Positions 23,001 through 37,100 of a stretch of DNA of 64,000 bases are shown here, piece by piece. A program made the translations under genes and the position numbers. The notes below the pieces were generated by a model that saw nothing but the letters and a program-made list of their open reading frames with translations, did no database searches and was not told the DNA's origin. The number at the start of each line of letters is the position of its first letter. Position 1 is the first letter of the stretch. Source of the stretch: Trichopria drosophilae (Eukaryota; Arthropoda; Insecta; Hymenoptera; Diapriidae); contig CM059585.1 of assembly GCA_030407085.1 (NCBI GenBank), forward strand, positions 114,751,501 to 114,815,500, in the 5' to 3' direction.

Positions 23001-26000
23001 GGAAGCCTTCGACTCGATTTTCAAATCCCGAAACCTTATCGATTTTCGATATACTCGTATACGGTAGAATGTTATAAAATAAAATTAGTTCTGTTAGTAG
23101 TAAAAGAACCAATATTGCATAATACAATTAAAAATTAAATTAACAATAAATAAGGTTATAATATATTACAAAAATATACTAGACTCCAAGTTTAACAGTT
23201 ATAAAAAATAAATAAATGACTATATTAATTTAATTCAATTACATACACAATTTCTTTTTGGAAAATGTTATTAATTAAATTTTGAAATATAAACAATCAA
23301 ATCAAGAATGCGTTGAAATACAATCGACAGCAGAAAAATATAAAAGATAAAATAGGGTTTTTAATTAATATTACTATCTAAATAGTGACTTCGATAAATT
23401 AGGCAGACAAGCCTCTTATTTAAATAGTAAATACAACTAAAAACCTACTACTTCGATTGTAAATCCAACCTTTTCGTGTAGGTCTTTTCAATCTGTTAAA
23501 GTTTCATATTAAAACAGAAGATACATTAAAAAGGAGTTTGAGACGTATTTAATTGTCTTTAGTTTTCTTATAAGATATTATTTTAATAGCTCGATTTAAA
23601 GATAAACATAAATCTTATAAGAAGAAGAACCCACGTTCTCATTTCAAAATACTTACAAAATGATCGTAATTTAGATTAACATGACTTGTTATTAGTAAAA
23701 CGTTCATACAAATCTATTAATTCCACGTTATCTTCAAAATTCATTAAAAATCTGTGGTTTTTGTTTGTTTTTTAAATAACAAACGATAAAAAATATGACA
23801 AATATGTAGCAGTAACCGCATTCCTATTTCGCAAGTCAGTCTAGAAAAATTGATTCCAGCAAACAGATCAGTAAAAAATTAATAATTTTAAAAAATATGT
23901 ATCTGGGAATTATTTGAAATATTACAATGATAAATTTTCTGATATTTTAATATAAAACAAGAATGTCGTAATAAATTCATGTAAAATTTATGAACATTTG
24001 TAACATATAGTTTTATAAATAATCAAAAAACTGCTTTTGTAAACGGAACATACTTTAATCAATCACCAGATATTTCATAAAACTGTTACGCCTAATATTT
24101 CACAGAATCTCATCTGAATTACGACTAAAATGTCGCATTAAATCTTTCCGTATAGTTTTTAATTTATCTCCACAATAAATTTAAATCTCTACATGATATA
24201 TATCCTTTGGATTTCAAGTTTTGATAAATAGTTAACAACATTTGAACTTTAGTAATGGCGTACGTATATAATATAAAATAAACCGTTTAATTGGTAAAAA
24301 TGATCACGAAACACTTTATATCAGGTGATTTATTTTTACAAATTTTATGGAGTAAATTATGAATACATTCTGATTTCTTTAAATGCAAAGGGAGGTTTAT
24401 CTTCAGTATAGATTTTAGATAACTTACTTTAAAATTATAAAGAGGACATTGGAAGAATATTGACGATTGAACACTTTGCAAATCAATGCAAACAAGGAAG
24501 TTCGAACTTTGAGGTGTCAGAGTGAAATGTAGGGCAAATGAAAGATTTAGAGATAGAGAAAGCAACAGGTATTATTACGAATTTAGAAACATCAAGAATT
24601 CCTCTTTTACTTGTATTGATAACGATAAGAAATTGTGTATAAATAAAAATAAAGCAATTTATAATTAATGTAAACTATTCTAAACTATTGCAGTTTTAAA
24701 CACTGGGAACAGTTATATTAATATTATCATTGGAAATTACTAAAAGTTGGAATTTATTGTAAAAAATTCTCAATACATTAGAAATATTTAGTCGGTCATG
24801 AATAATATAGCTTTTAGTCAATAGCTTTTTGACAAATTTGTCATTTATGATAATATCGCAAAGTATTCAAATTATGCTAATTTAATTAAAACCTGAGTAT
24901 ACATACAACGAAAAAAATACCATTTTCAGTTAATTTAAAAATAACTTCAAACTAATTCGAAAAGAACGAGTGGACATTGGATAATATAATTAATACTTCT
25001 CTAAAAACGATGATTTCGATGTATGTATGTATGTATGTATGTATGTATGTGCATACGCAAATACCCTGGTAGAAATCCAGTTCAGTTTTATTGTGTGCAG
25101 TCCATTTTCGGTCAAGTTACATCGATAAAAACTGTATATAGCGGAAACGTCCACAAATTAGATAATAACTAGCCGCAAATCACGCCAAATAAATATTTGA
25201 ATGCACAATTTTTTGTGTATAAAGTTCTTTAAATAATACTAAATAATTAAAAAATCATTTTCACCAATAAGATGTGCCCCAAATCTTTCAAAATTATTTT
25301 TCTACAAGAAACCAAAATTGATTGCATCATGCACGCTGTTGGACATTGAGGAGCTCTGCACCTAGTACGACGATAAATGTACATCATTACCTCAGCAATT
25401 CGCATAATGTATAACGATCATAAGTTGCTGTATTGTCTCCGACAAATTGCAAGCTTAAACACACCTGCCAGATGAAATTACGCGCCATGGAACAATGGCG
25501 AGGTAAAATGTAAGTAATAGCCGTGGACTTCTACATTATAAGTAGGTAAATGACTCCACCAACATGGGGTCTCGATAAAAAATATCGTGATAATAACACC
25601 ATTCCACGTGACCATATGACCCATGCACCTGTCGTGGTCGTGTTATCGATAGCCTCCAGGGTAAATTTTGTGTCATACCTAGAGTCGCCGATAAAAAAAA
25701 TCATCGATATTCTGATAAATCTTGCGGTTGAAGATTATAGCCTTCAAGTGCTGAGGAATGTTGTTAATTTTACAGAATTTCTAAACCTTTATGAAAGTTT
25801 TAAACAAGTTTAACAAAGTTCAATTATGTAAACATGAAATTAAATGATGACAAATATGACATTTTTTTACAATTTATCTTAATTACAAGTTTATAAATTC
25901 CGCCTAAATGAAAAATGTTTAAGATATTCTTTTCAGCCAACGTTTTGAATTTACTCCAGTAGATGGCGGTGCGCAATATTTTCATCACCCGCAAATATCT

Positions 26001-26379
26001 GGTGGATGTTTCCGTTCGATTTGCTTCTGTTTCGTATATATCTATATACTAATCTATTCAAAACCTGTGCGTAAGTCATTTGGTCTTAAAATTATTAGTT
26101 CTGTTAATTAAGTCCATGATTAAAAGTACTTTCATACAGAAAAACTTTTAGATGTTCCTTCTAAAATCAAAATTTATCCTTTTTAAGGCCATAATTTAAT
26201 AAAGTCATATGTAAAACCTTATTATTGCCTAAAACTAAAATACTCACTATTAATGAAGAGTTTTAGCATATAAATTAACTTAATTCGTGTTAATTATATT
26301 TATACATTTTTGGGGCAGATCTGTTTAGACACACGATACGTCTACAATCAGAGGGTAACAATTTAATATATATTTTAAA
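20061..26379. other. AT-rich intergenic sequence; some GC-richer unique patches
   Basis: No protein signal. 21080-21400 and 25320-25660 are GC-richer, non-repetitive patches that could be conserved non-coding DNA. The short open frames inside them (for example 21089-21304 and 25550-25813) show no motif. Confidence 0.45.
25019..25050 (+). repeat. ATGT tetranucleotide microsatellite
   Basis: Eight uninterrupted copies of ATGT. Confidence 0.95.
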
Positions 26380-26560
26380 ATTCACGCGCCATATTGAATC
26401 CGCCATCTTGTAATCATAAAAAAAATAGTTTAGATAAGACATTAGCACACCCAAAATATCCCAAGTAAGAACTTTCACCTCATTTCGATTGATTTTGGAA
26501 ATTCCGCAGCCATATTGGATCCGCCATTTTTATATATTAAGTATGATTTCATATTCGTGA
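26380..26560 (-). repeat. Dispersed repeat containing the ATGGCGGATCCAATATGG motif, two copies
   Basis: GCGCCATATTGAATCCGCCA near 26387 and GCCATATTGGATCCGCCATT near 26509 are minus-strand copies of the motif also found at 51.7-52.2, 59.2-59.8, 60.9 and 63.3-63.5 kb. Confidence 0.75.
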
Positions 26561-26685
26561 TCGCCGACCTGACGACTCTAGCCTAACAAGTTTTTTCTTC
26601 ACTGTTTTCAGCAATTATTCAACGAAACCTGAAACCCGAAATTTTGGGCGATCTATTTTAGACACTTTTGAAAATGAGGTAGCAC

Positions 26686-26918
26686 TAGAGTCCCAGTATA
26701 TTTACCCACTCGGTTCTTCGCCTCCCCCTCCCGTCTCGTTATATTTACGAAAAGAAGAAGAGGGTCGATTCCCACACTCCGCTCAGTCGCGTTTTTTTCG
26801 TGACATCACAACGGGCCGTTCCTGAGGCCTCAGCCCGCAAGGTGGGGAAAAAAAGAGTGACGACAGGTAAATATAACGAGATGTAAATACAGCATGACGC
26901 AATTATGCTGGGACTCTA
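26686..26918. mobile_element. MITE with 15-bp terminal inverted repeats
   Basis: TAGAGTCCCAGTATA at 26686-26700 is matched inverted by TATGCTGGGACTCTA at 26904-26918 with one mismatch. TA at both outer edges would fit a mariner-type TA target. The 233-bp body is GC-richer than its flanks and encodes nothing. Confidence 0.75.
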
Positions 26919-29900
26919 CAATGTTTAATTTTTGACAATGCAAATAATTTTTTAATGATAATTATAGCTTTTTAATTTCTCTTTCCAGTCAAAATCGATC
27001 TCTGAACGTCCTTTTTAAACTTAAATGCATTAATTTAGGATCTCGTAAATCTTGGGTCTAAATAAAAGTAGCTAGAAAAGTAAATCTTCCATAAAGTAAT
27101 CAGCAATCGAAAAAAATCTCGTTGCTTCTGTTTTGATTTCTGATCTGCAATTTATTTGCCGAAGAAGATTTAAGACGACATCCATTGGATGCTGAAAGCG
27201 TTCGATTTTCCGTAGTCTGAATGTCACGAATCACGAACGGGGAATACCTTGGGGTAAGAAAAGCGTGGACTTTCGTCGGTCGATCCTAACTTCTTTCGAT
27301 GCGAAGGTGCGTTTTCCTGGAGATCGAGGGTATTTTTCACTTTGAATAAATCTCGATAACACTTTGTGCAGTCGAGATTTCTGCAAAAACGGGTTCCAAT
27401 AAACAAAATGATATCTTAAAGATGAATTTATGTATTTGCTGTTCATTGAACCTTTCTGATTGCTACTCAAGTTACAAAGAATTAAATCTAAAGATATTCT
27501 ATTTCCTCGTCATGGGCATTCTCCTCGACGTAAAAAATGTATGATCCTTGGTTATTTTTATTCAATGACGTAGGTTTCTTCATCGGAGTAAAAATCAATG
27601 CTCGTGTCGTTCAATAAAAAAAAAAGTGGCTCGACATCAGGAATCGGAGATGAATGAATGAATGCACATCTCGAATTCTACCCGATGCTTTTCTGGCGCA
27701 GGAAAGGAGCCCCGGTGTCTGGAAAACGGAAGTCAAGGGCGACAGACCAGGAGGCACCGGGGATTGGCTCCACGGTGCACACATATAATCGATACACATG
27801 GTCGCCAAAGTTCGTGACGCAGTGCTGCACACCGGCATGTCGCTGGTGTCATCCTATCTGCCCTTGTTCACCCGCAACTTGGTTTTTTTTTCAAAAAGTT
27901 GACCGATGGACATTTTCCCCAATCTGTATTTACTATAAACTTCACAAAATTTGAAAATTATTTTTAAAAAATCATATAAATGTTTGGCGCCCAACCACGT
28001 CCACGGAACAAAAAGACTTGGAAGCCAATTTGGTAAACGGAACTTGTATAAATTTTTTAAAATGAAAAAAAATTGAATATTAAATAATTTAACCTTCAAA
28101 AGGATTATTTAATGGTCGTTAATAGTTTCAAGCTGGGAGCTTAAATGTTATGATCATTCAAAATTTTGTTATTTTAACCTCACCAATGCGTCTTTAATAG
28201 TGGAAATGAAATAGTTGGAACTGCTGACTAGATAGTAGGATAAGACACAACTATAATTTTTTGTTACTATTTCCATCTAGCTAGTGACCTCGAAAAATTA
28301 GATAGCCAGATCCTACCATTTCGATAGTAAAAAGAACAATTTATTGTTTTCCATGCAGTAAACAAATAATTACAAATATAAACATATTGTTTAAATAAAG
28401 TTTTTTTCTTGCAATCTTAATTTTCGTAATTTTTCTTTCCACTGATCTTGGCACTTTTATAGACACTGATGTTCCTCTACAAGGTTTGTCTTACTAGATT
28501 CATTTTATTTTTCTTATTAATAGTTATATCTGTAGTCGATAAAAATAATAAGTAAATTCCTAGAAATGAAGTAGGTATTTTTTTCGGTGCTCCTGTTGAT
28601 ATCTAAATATATGTCTATAGTAAATTGTACAAGAATGTTTAATAAATTACTAAATTTTCTAAAAAGAAAAATAAACAATTCATTCCATCTTTTTGATAAG
28701 TCAACTTTTTTCAACTTAGTTATTCAAAGTTAACTCAAAGAAACTTGCTAGTTTAGTTGGAAAATTTTGCTATTAATAAAAGTGATTGGATTTGTACTTC
28801 GCGGTCCCGGGTTCGAATCCGCCTTGATCATTTTTTCGATTATTTTGATCAATTCTGTTGCAATGATACATTTGCCTTAATCTGCGTTTATTACAAATTT
28901 CATTACAGTTTAAAATTAATGCTTAAAATGAATAATTATACACGATAATGTCCAAAAAATGTTTTCCCATCATTCTTTTATTAGGGCTATTTTAAATCTA
29001 TTTTTAAAACTTCCATTGGTATATCGATAAGTACCATTATTTCTGTAAATTAATTTAATGCATCATTCCTGTCCATATCGTACGCTGACCCACAGTAATA
29101 TGTGCACTTATAACACAAATTTTTATATGAAATTTTGAAAATCGAATCCAAAACTTAAAATATCAAGTTCTTCGGAAAAAGAGAAAAAAATATTTTACTG
29201 TCTAAAATAATTCTTCTTATCTCCAGTTAAACAATTTTTAAAAATGAACGGTTTTTGCAAAATGTTTACCTAATTACTAAAGTTATTTAGAATTGTGAAA
29301 ACTAAGAATTTTTTATATACCGGGACTCTACTGTATATACTTTAAAGGCTTGGGAATTTTTTAAAAATGCTCATACTCGACATTTAGTCATTTAAAAGTA
29401 AAAGGTCAAAAAATAATTAATTTTTGGATTTACTTCTACTTCATTTACATTTAAACAAACGATTGCCATACATTTCGAAGGCCCCAAATTCGTTGTCAGC
29501 ATTTCTGGCCTAATTGACACCATTAAGAAGTCATACGTGTTCCCTAAAGCGTCTCTTTTCCTAATGAAAAATGGCAACTTTTTTCAGATCCACGTGATTA
29601 TCCTAAACGATTGAACTACTCAAAACATAAATTCTTTAAATGCTATAACAAAACATGTATATTTTTTGATAGAAAAATGTATTTAAATACTCAAAATAAA
29701 ATATTCTTAAATTATCTCATTAAATTTCATTCACATTTTAGAAATATTTAAAAAAATGCAAATTCTTGAGATTTTTCTCGCACATCTGCGGATTTGAAAA
29801 ACGTTATATTTTCCATCTAATGCACGTGATTTGCCTGGACGGCCTTGCCGTTTCCTCTGCAAGGACGACATTCACCGGATCCTGGACGTAATGCAGAAAC

Positions 29901-31676
29901 CGCCCCGGTTTAGCCGAGTTTTTATTAGAATGCCAGAAAACCGGTAAATATCAACTGACCAACAAGAACTATTCCAACACATGGCGGAAGTTACGGGATT
30001 ACGCTCGCAAAATAGAGCAACTATTTTGAATCTAGGGATTAAATATTCACCATAATATTTTCATTTTTAGTCGCTTTTTATACATTGCAACTCTCAAATG
30101 TGTTGAAATTTATCTTGAATATCAAACGGTGTAATATGGACATTGCGGATCAGTGTTAACAGAAAAATATAGCTAAGGTAATTTGATTTCATGGAAAAAG
30201 TATTAAAAAGAAACATGCACATGCAAAATAACTGTAAAATGAAAAACAATAGAAATAGATGTTTTTTTTTTTGTTTTTTGTTTTCAAAATTATTGAATCT
30301 GATTCGAAATGGTGATAGCGCCCTGGCCAGGCCAGGTGTTGATCAGGTTGTCTAAATATACATCGAGGCCTGATCATGAATTTAATGATCTGATTCGGGA
30401 CTGATCTCATTTGTCCCGAATGATGTTAGAGTTTTAAAATAATCAAGCTTCAATACTAAGTAAGAAAAAATATACAAAATGGATTGTAATATACTTTACC
30501 GATGATGTAATAAACATTAATACAAATATTACAATGTGTAGAGTGTGTTTCAATATTTTTCGAAGAGTTATTTATTTTTGAATCGTCAGAATATTACAAT
30601 AATCTCTCTGATTTTGAATGAGTGAACACGGCATTACCATTCGATATTAATAGGTAATTAATCTGCTAAATATTAGTATATCAAATAACTGAATGAGTAA
30701 AATTGTTCGATTCATCTTGGAAAATGATTAAATATAACATTAACTAATCATTAGTAGTAACTCTTTGAAATATTTTTTCTTACTGCTTTTATTTTTTTTC
30801 GCAATTTAATTTTAAAAGTGAAATGTAAAGTAAGAATTTCATGCAACACTTACGCACTTCGGATAAGATTGCATCATAACGGAACTCACCTGAAACAGAA
30901 AAATATAAACATGTAGTTACATATCTTAAAATTCTTACGTGATACGTAGTATCAAGTATTACTATCACGCGCAATTCAGTTGCAAAAAAGTCGCAAAATA
31001 AATAAACAACGATTTTTTAAGTACATTGAGAAACTTTTATGTCAAAAATTTTACTATTCTATATTGAGTGGTACCTTCTATTGTGTGAAAATGCACAATT
31101 TTTTCCTAACAAAGTTTTTATATATTACGTCAATTATGTTGCTGGAATGGATAGATTTTATCCATATCAATCTCTTATCCAAAAATAAAACATATTGTTC
31201 GTTATGGTAAGAAAATGTATCTACTCTGCGAGACTTTTTAATCAAAAAATGCTGCAAAAATGAGAGAGGAATATTCCGAGTACTGTTTTGTTAGATTCCA
31301 TAAGAATGAAAATTTTATTATACTTTAAACGAATTTTTCTAATAATCTACCTAACTAAACTATTTTACTTTTCTTATCCGATTTATCAAAAGAATACTTT
31401 TTATAAGGTATTACAACATGATTGACCTCAAGCCTTATTTCTTGTACTTTTTCTTAATCGCATACATGGAATATTTTAAACCAAAATGTCAGTAAAATGA
31501 GTCTCATTTATTTAAATGATTACGCAATAAATATACTGTAAAATAAGAATCCTGTTTTTCTTCCTATTTCTCATGAAACTTTAACTGGAAATTAGAAATC
31601 TTGATCTGTATATGAAAGTAACTTAACAATTTAACTAAGCAACGGGATTCCAAGTAAAATTAAACTTAAATGTTTT
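26919..31676. other. AT-rich intergenic sequence with isolated unique patches
   Basis: 27200-27850 and 29820-29960 are GC-richer and non-repetitive. A frame at 27611-27870 on the minus strand shows a few protein-like runs but no known motif. 29316-29330 (TATACCGGGACTCTA) is a lone terminus of the 26686 MITE family. No gene is supported. Confidence 0.45.
28800..28830 (+). repeat. B-box-like site, possible tRNA/SINE remnant
   Basis: CCCGGGTTCGAATCCGCC holds a perfect pol III B-box (GGTTCGAATCC), but no A-box or tRNA fold could be found upstream. Confidence 0.4.
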
Positions 31677-31897
31677 TAATAAATTAATGTAGGAATTAGT
31701 CTCGGTAATAACGGTCTAATTAAGTAAATAAAAACAAAAACAAATTTAGTAAATACAACGGGTTGTCGATTTTCACCTTTTTTCACATATTTAGTGGTTG
31801 AAAATCGACAACCCGTTGTATTTACTAAATTTGTTTTTGTTTTTATTTACTTAATTAGACCGTTATTACCGAGACTAATTCTTACATTAATTTATTA
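31677..31897. mobile_element. Near-perfect palindrome, 99-bp arms
   Basis: The left arm 31677-31775 and right arm 31799-31897 differ by about one base, with a 23-base spacer. The ends read TAATAAATTAATGTA. Such high identity implies a recent insertion or recent gene conversion. It could be a small foldback MITE and would form a strong hairpin. Confidence 0.85.
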
Positions 31898-32099
31898 ATT
31901 TATTATTACGGTCAAGAAGAAACTTATAATTTGCCTTGTGCAAATATGTTATTTGTTAAATGTTTTTAACCGAGAATGTGCAATAAAATAACATCATTCC
32001 TTTTTTTCATACCAGAACATTTCGTCTACGTTACAAATTATTTTCAAATTATTTGTAAAACTATGTTTTTTTCGTAGAATACGTAAAATTCGCCTTTAT

Positions 32100-34110
32100 G
32101 CACCTAAAAACGGCCCACAAATTTTACAGCAGGATTTTTAAATTGTCACCCCATACAGAATGAATTTTAGTTGAAGAAAGTTAGAGCAGGAGATACCAAT
32201 TTTCATCCCTTTAATGTGTGCTTTCAATCAATTTATGGCGAGTTTGTTGTACTTAGAAGAGTGTAAAATCAGTCACTCTAGTAAAAGAGTGGATTTTCTC
32301 ACTCGTTAAAGAAAGATTTCTGTCGTAACGAGACTTTTCTGTCTTTGCGGGGTAAAAACTGACCCATTTTTGTAAAATGTTAGTTAATTCTCATGGATTT
32401 AAAGTGAAAGTTGACTTTCTCAATAGTAAGCTTTCACTCCTCTGGGAGTGAAATATCACTCTTTAAAAGTTCTTTTCACTTTATAACGTGAAAATCATGC
32501 TGCTTTTATGATCAATGAAATTGTCACTTATTTAATGTCGCTGTTTACTTTCTTAATGTGTGATTTTCATTTATTCAGAGCTTCTCGATTTATATAGTGA
32601 ACAAGGAGTCACACAACTCTAGTGGTAAATTGTGTCACATAGGGAATGACGGTTTCTTTAAATTGAGTTAAATTTAGCTACTAGAATTAAAGTGAGTCGA
32701 TCACTTGTTTGACTTCGGCGATTTGCAACTTGGCAACCCAACATGTATAACTAATTTTTTCTTCAATGACAAAAGACTAAAAAAATAAAATGACGTTAAT
32801 TTCTTTGTCCCTACAAGAGAGGTTGCATTCTTTGCAAATTATGCTCCGTCGTTCTTGTCGGTGCTGGTACATCGCAGAAACAAAGCAAACGTTCTTCCTC
32901 TAGTCGCATCCCGATAAACGGAACGTTCGATGCAAATAACCATTACCGCGTAAAATGCACCATTAGAAAAATGTACCCTCGGTCGGTAACGGACAATATC
33001 GGTACCCAGGGATCTGCCGCGAAAAATTTATCGTCCCCGATGACGACCTTCCGATTTCGCTAACGATCGATCGCCCTCCCCGATGAAACGATTGCGATCT
33101 AGAATAGATCCTCGTCGGGTTTGCTCAGCGTGCGCTAGTTCCCCATACAGAAAATCCCTATCTGACGCGCGAATAGGTCGTATAGCAGTCGTTCGCCGGT
33201 GGGAAAAGTAATCTTAATTGCTCCTGAGGATCGGACACAATGTTGACTTCTCGGTGATGCTGCTGAACCGAAAGGTCGTATATGCAAATGACCGGTACCG
33301 GCCGCCTTTATGGGTATTAAAAGCTCGCCGGTGCGAGAGCGCACTCAATTAAGATTGCGAGGTACTTAACACTTCCCTGCCATTATTTGTTTATAGATCG
33401 AACTGGCAATAAAGTAAACTGCAAAAGTCGATAATGGATTTTTGTTCACCGCGAGCACTGTAACTTTCGCGTTGCGAATAATTTTAATCGGTTGTTAACG
33501 ACCAATTGAAATCTTGCTCTACAATGCCTCTGAGAAGGTCATGTATGCCCAATTAATCTCAAGTGACGACCAAAATTTTGTTTGGACAGGATGAACTAGG
33601 AGGCAACAAATTGGAATTCCTTGGAGTGAAATGTGAACCACTGTTGACCCAAGAATGAACGGTCACCCCTAAACACGTGAAATAACTCTTAAACACGGGA
33701 GGAATTGTCTTTTTTACCACAGATGTTCTATGTTTATTTCATAGAATATTTCACTGAGGAACAAAAAATCATATTTTCACTCCTTTATGTATGAGATTCA
33801 TTGGATTGAGGAACATTTCCTTCAAAGTCAGAATACATTTTTCCAAGAAATTTACGTATGTATGCTGATAGTATGATGCCATGTTGTGCAATTTTCTTGG
33901 AGTGAGAATTTACTCTTTATGTTGTGAAAGTTTAGCCACTCTGATGAATTCTCATAATTGCTGAGCGAAAACTCTTCACGGAGTGAAAACTTGATTAGAC
34001 AGAGTGAGTTTCATAAAAAGTGAGTTTTCACTCCAAGAAATGCAGACCTAATTGAAACGCATGCTGCGTTCTAGTTGTTGAAATAAAATGTCATATCCCC
34101 TTTTCAAAGT
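32100..34110. repeat. GTGAAA / TTTCACTC-type degenerate repeat, with a GC-richer unique island inside
   Basis: Motifs such as GAGTGAAA, TTTCACTC and AGTGAGTTTTCACTCC recur in both directions at 32200-32560 and 33600-34050. Between them, 32840-33400 is GC-richer, non-repetitive and CpG-containing; it may be a regulatory or conserved non-coding island. The 69-codon minus frame at 33135-33344 has no motif. Confidence 0.55.
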
Positions 34111-37100
34111 GATTAAAAGATCGGAACTTATTGAATGATGATGTTGACTAATAGTATTGTATGATGATGTCGGATTATCATATCGTGTTGTTATTCGACA
34201 ATGATTTTGTTTCAACGTTTTCAGCTGATGATAGCATCAGATAAGGATGTTAAGCCGAAAATCATGCAGATATTGAATGAAAATATCTTCTTATATTGCC
34301 AGAAGAACATAATATCGAATGTTGATGTTGGATTATGGTGTCGCTTGAAGAGGTTAAGGTGATGATATTCCGAGAGTCTTGTGATAATCTGAAATAAATA
34401 GACTGTATAGCGATGTCTTTGTCTCATGTCGGAGGTTGTTGAGATGAAGATGAACATATTAAGAGATTATGTATTCTGATGAAATTTTATGATGTTTTTT
34501 GAATGGTAAAAGTGGTGGAAATATTGTGTGATGACGTTGTCTGATAGTATTTGATATATATCGGTTTATTCTATCACGTAAAATTGTTATTTGACAGTGA
34601 TCAATTTCGAAGGTTATCCGAACGAACCGATGACATCAGATGTCAATGGTAAGGTGAAAATATTGAATCTTGATTTTGCGTTATGATATTGCACGCACAT
34701 TAAAATGTTATAAGACTGATATTGACAAAGTGTTTTAATAGCGTTGGTTTAAAGTTGCTTTATGTCCATGTCTTTGCTTGATGTGGGATGTTGTTCACTT
34801 GAAGATGATGAAAATGCTTAATCATGTGATAGATTAGAATGATATTCTAAGGATTTTTTATGGTCATTTTGGACGGTCATATCTGATTATTATGTCGCTT
34901 GAAGATGTATTGAACTATGATAATGTTCTTTGCTGCTTAAAATATTTCAAGAAAATCGTAAAAATATCGAGTGTTGATGTTGTCCGATAATATTGTATGT
35001 TTGATGGTGTTGGATTATTTTTTCGTGTAAAGCTGTAAAGAAAAAGATGGAAAGCCGAAGATTATGAAGATGTTGAGTGTCAGCGTCATCGAATAATGTT
35101 GGAATATCATATTAAACGTCGATGTTAGGTTATAACATCGCATGAAAATGATGATGTTGTGAGGGTATTTTGATAACGTTGGATTAACAATGTTGTATGT
35201 CCACGTCTTTACTTGATGTTGGATTCCATTGACATGGAGATTGTGACAATAGTCACATATTGATGATGTTTCGTTATATTTTGGGTGATGATGTCGAATT
35301 TTTCTGTCGGATGATGATCTTTTCCAATACTGATCATGAATTTTGTTGCTGATTGATTAAATTCTAGAGCTTTATAACAATGCCAGACGATAATGTTAAA
35401 TATTGATAACGTGTTATGAGATCACATGAAGATAGAATAAAGATAAAAAAAAGAATTGTTGCTTTGATGTAAGATGTTAGATGTTAATGACCATAGAAAA
35501 TATACAAAAAATATACAAAGTTTGATAGTAGTAATGTTGTGCTCTCCAAATTTCATGGAGTGAGAAATGGCTCCTTATAGAGTGAAACTGCAGTTGTGGA
35601 ATTCTCAAATTCACTCTACATGAAGATGTTCCATATTATAAAACGTGAGTTTTCAGTCCAAGAAAGTTAGACTGCAATTAAACATATGAAATAGAGTATC
35701 GCTTCTAATTGTTCAAATATAATGAACAGCCCACATTGTAAAGTGGTCTTGCATATCCAATTTCGCGCTGCATTATCTTAAAAAGAATTGCAAACACTTT
35801 TACCGAAGAGTAAGCACATTGCACTCAAACTCGTGGATTATTGCTGACACACGAGGCTCAATTTCCCCCTGATTAGCTGCTTAACTACGTCGTTATATTT
35901 CAATATAAACTCCATTTCGCTGAAAATGATTGGCCGAGATGTAAAACAAGAACGCAATCATCCCTTTGATTAACATCGATCATTGCCGAATAGCGGCGAT
36001 CCTTGAAGTCCCCCATACATCATTAGGACGTTATCGAGTTTCGCATGTCGCTAAATCGGCTCTGTTAATAAAATAACGGAGGGAAAAAGCGGCCAGCAGC
36101 CATTCAATGGAAAAAGGACGACTTGCAGAGAAGCGAGAACTTTAATTAACCCCGTACATTTTTCCGGTGCACTGTTTACATTTCCAGGCAAAAACTGGAA
36201 ACTGATAGGCATCATTGGGATATCAATTTCCTGCGGCTTGGTACTAATTCTCATGGGGTTACTGGTATTTAGTACTGTTTACTTTAGCATTTTCCACCGC
36301 GAAACGTGTTCTCGGCACTGTAAAAGTCGACCGATGGGAGAGTTTGCGGCATCGGTAACAACCAACTGAAGGGCACAGGCAAATGGTGGGAGAAGAACGT
36401 CCGACATTTTTTTAGCCTCGACCCACCCCGAGAATCGCGATTAATTATGCAAGAAATCCGATCCGATCTCTTCTTCCCATTTACGATGCTTCTTGTGGTA
36501 TACCTGATCTGCACAGCGAGCAAAGTCCCTGAACTATTCGAATACGACTTCTATGCACGACATTGGGCATAGTTTAATACGGCTTAGTAAGATACTTACA
36601 AATATATTTGATGAAATTAATTCATATGTTTATTTTACGATCTAATTTGATGTGCCCCTGTTTAAAATGGTTTATTGCTATTTTAAGGATGCCTAAGGTG
36701 CTTTGGGTCTTTAGTTATGAAAAGTGGAATGTATAACATATAAAATAGTGGGATTTCTCATTATACATAACAATTATATTGGATTCAGTAACAGGTTATG
36801 ATGGTAGTAGACAATAATTATAATATTGTTACAGTTTAATGATAGATATCTGTTGCCAGATTGCTATAAATGGCGATGATGTTGCATGGAAATGTTAAGA
36901 TAATGATGTTGAGAGAATATCAGTATGTCTTCTGATAATGTTGGATGGATGATGATAGATGATGATGTGTTTATCTGATGGCGGATGTACATGACATGAA
37001 AATATTTAATTGTCATCCAATCTGATGATGTTTTATGGCATTTTAGATGATGTCGAATTATTCTGTTATAAGAAGATGTTTTCCAATACTAATAATGTAT

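Noticed and set aside
25019..25050. CRISPR-like or regulatory array
   Set aside because: It is a simple ATGT microsatellite. No direct repeat-spacer array exists in this window, and the genome is eukaryotic.
27611..27870. Candidate exon on the minus strand
   Set aside because: GC-richer and open for 75-plus codons, but without motif, splice logic or neighbours. Kept only as a unique patch.
28800..28830. Functional tRNA gene
   Set aside because: Only the B-box and T-loop-like part is present. No acceptor stem, anticodon arm or A-box could be fitted.
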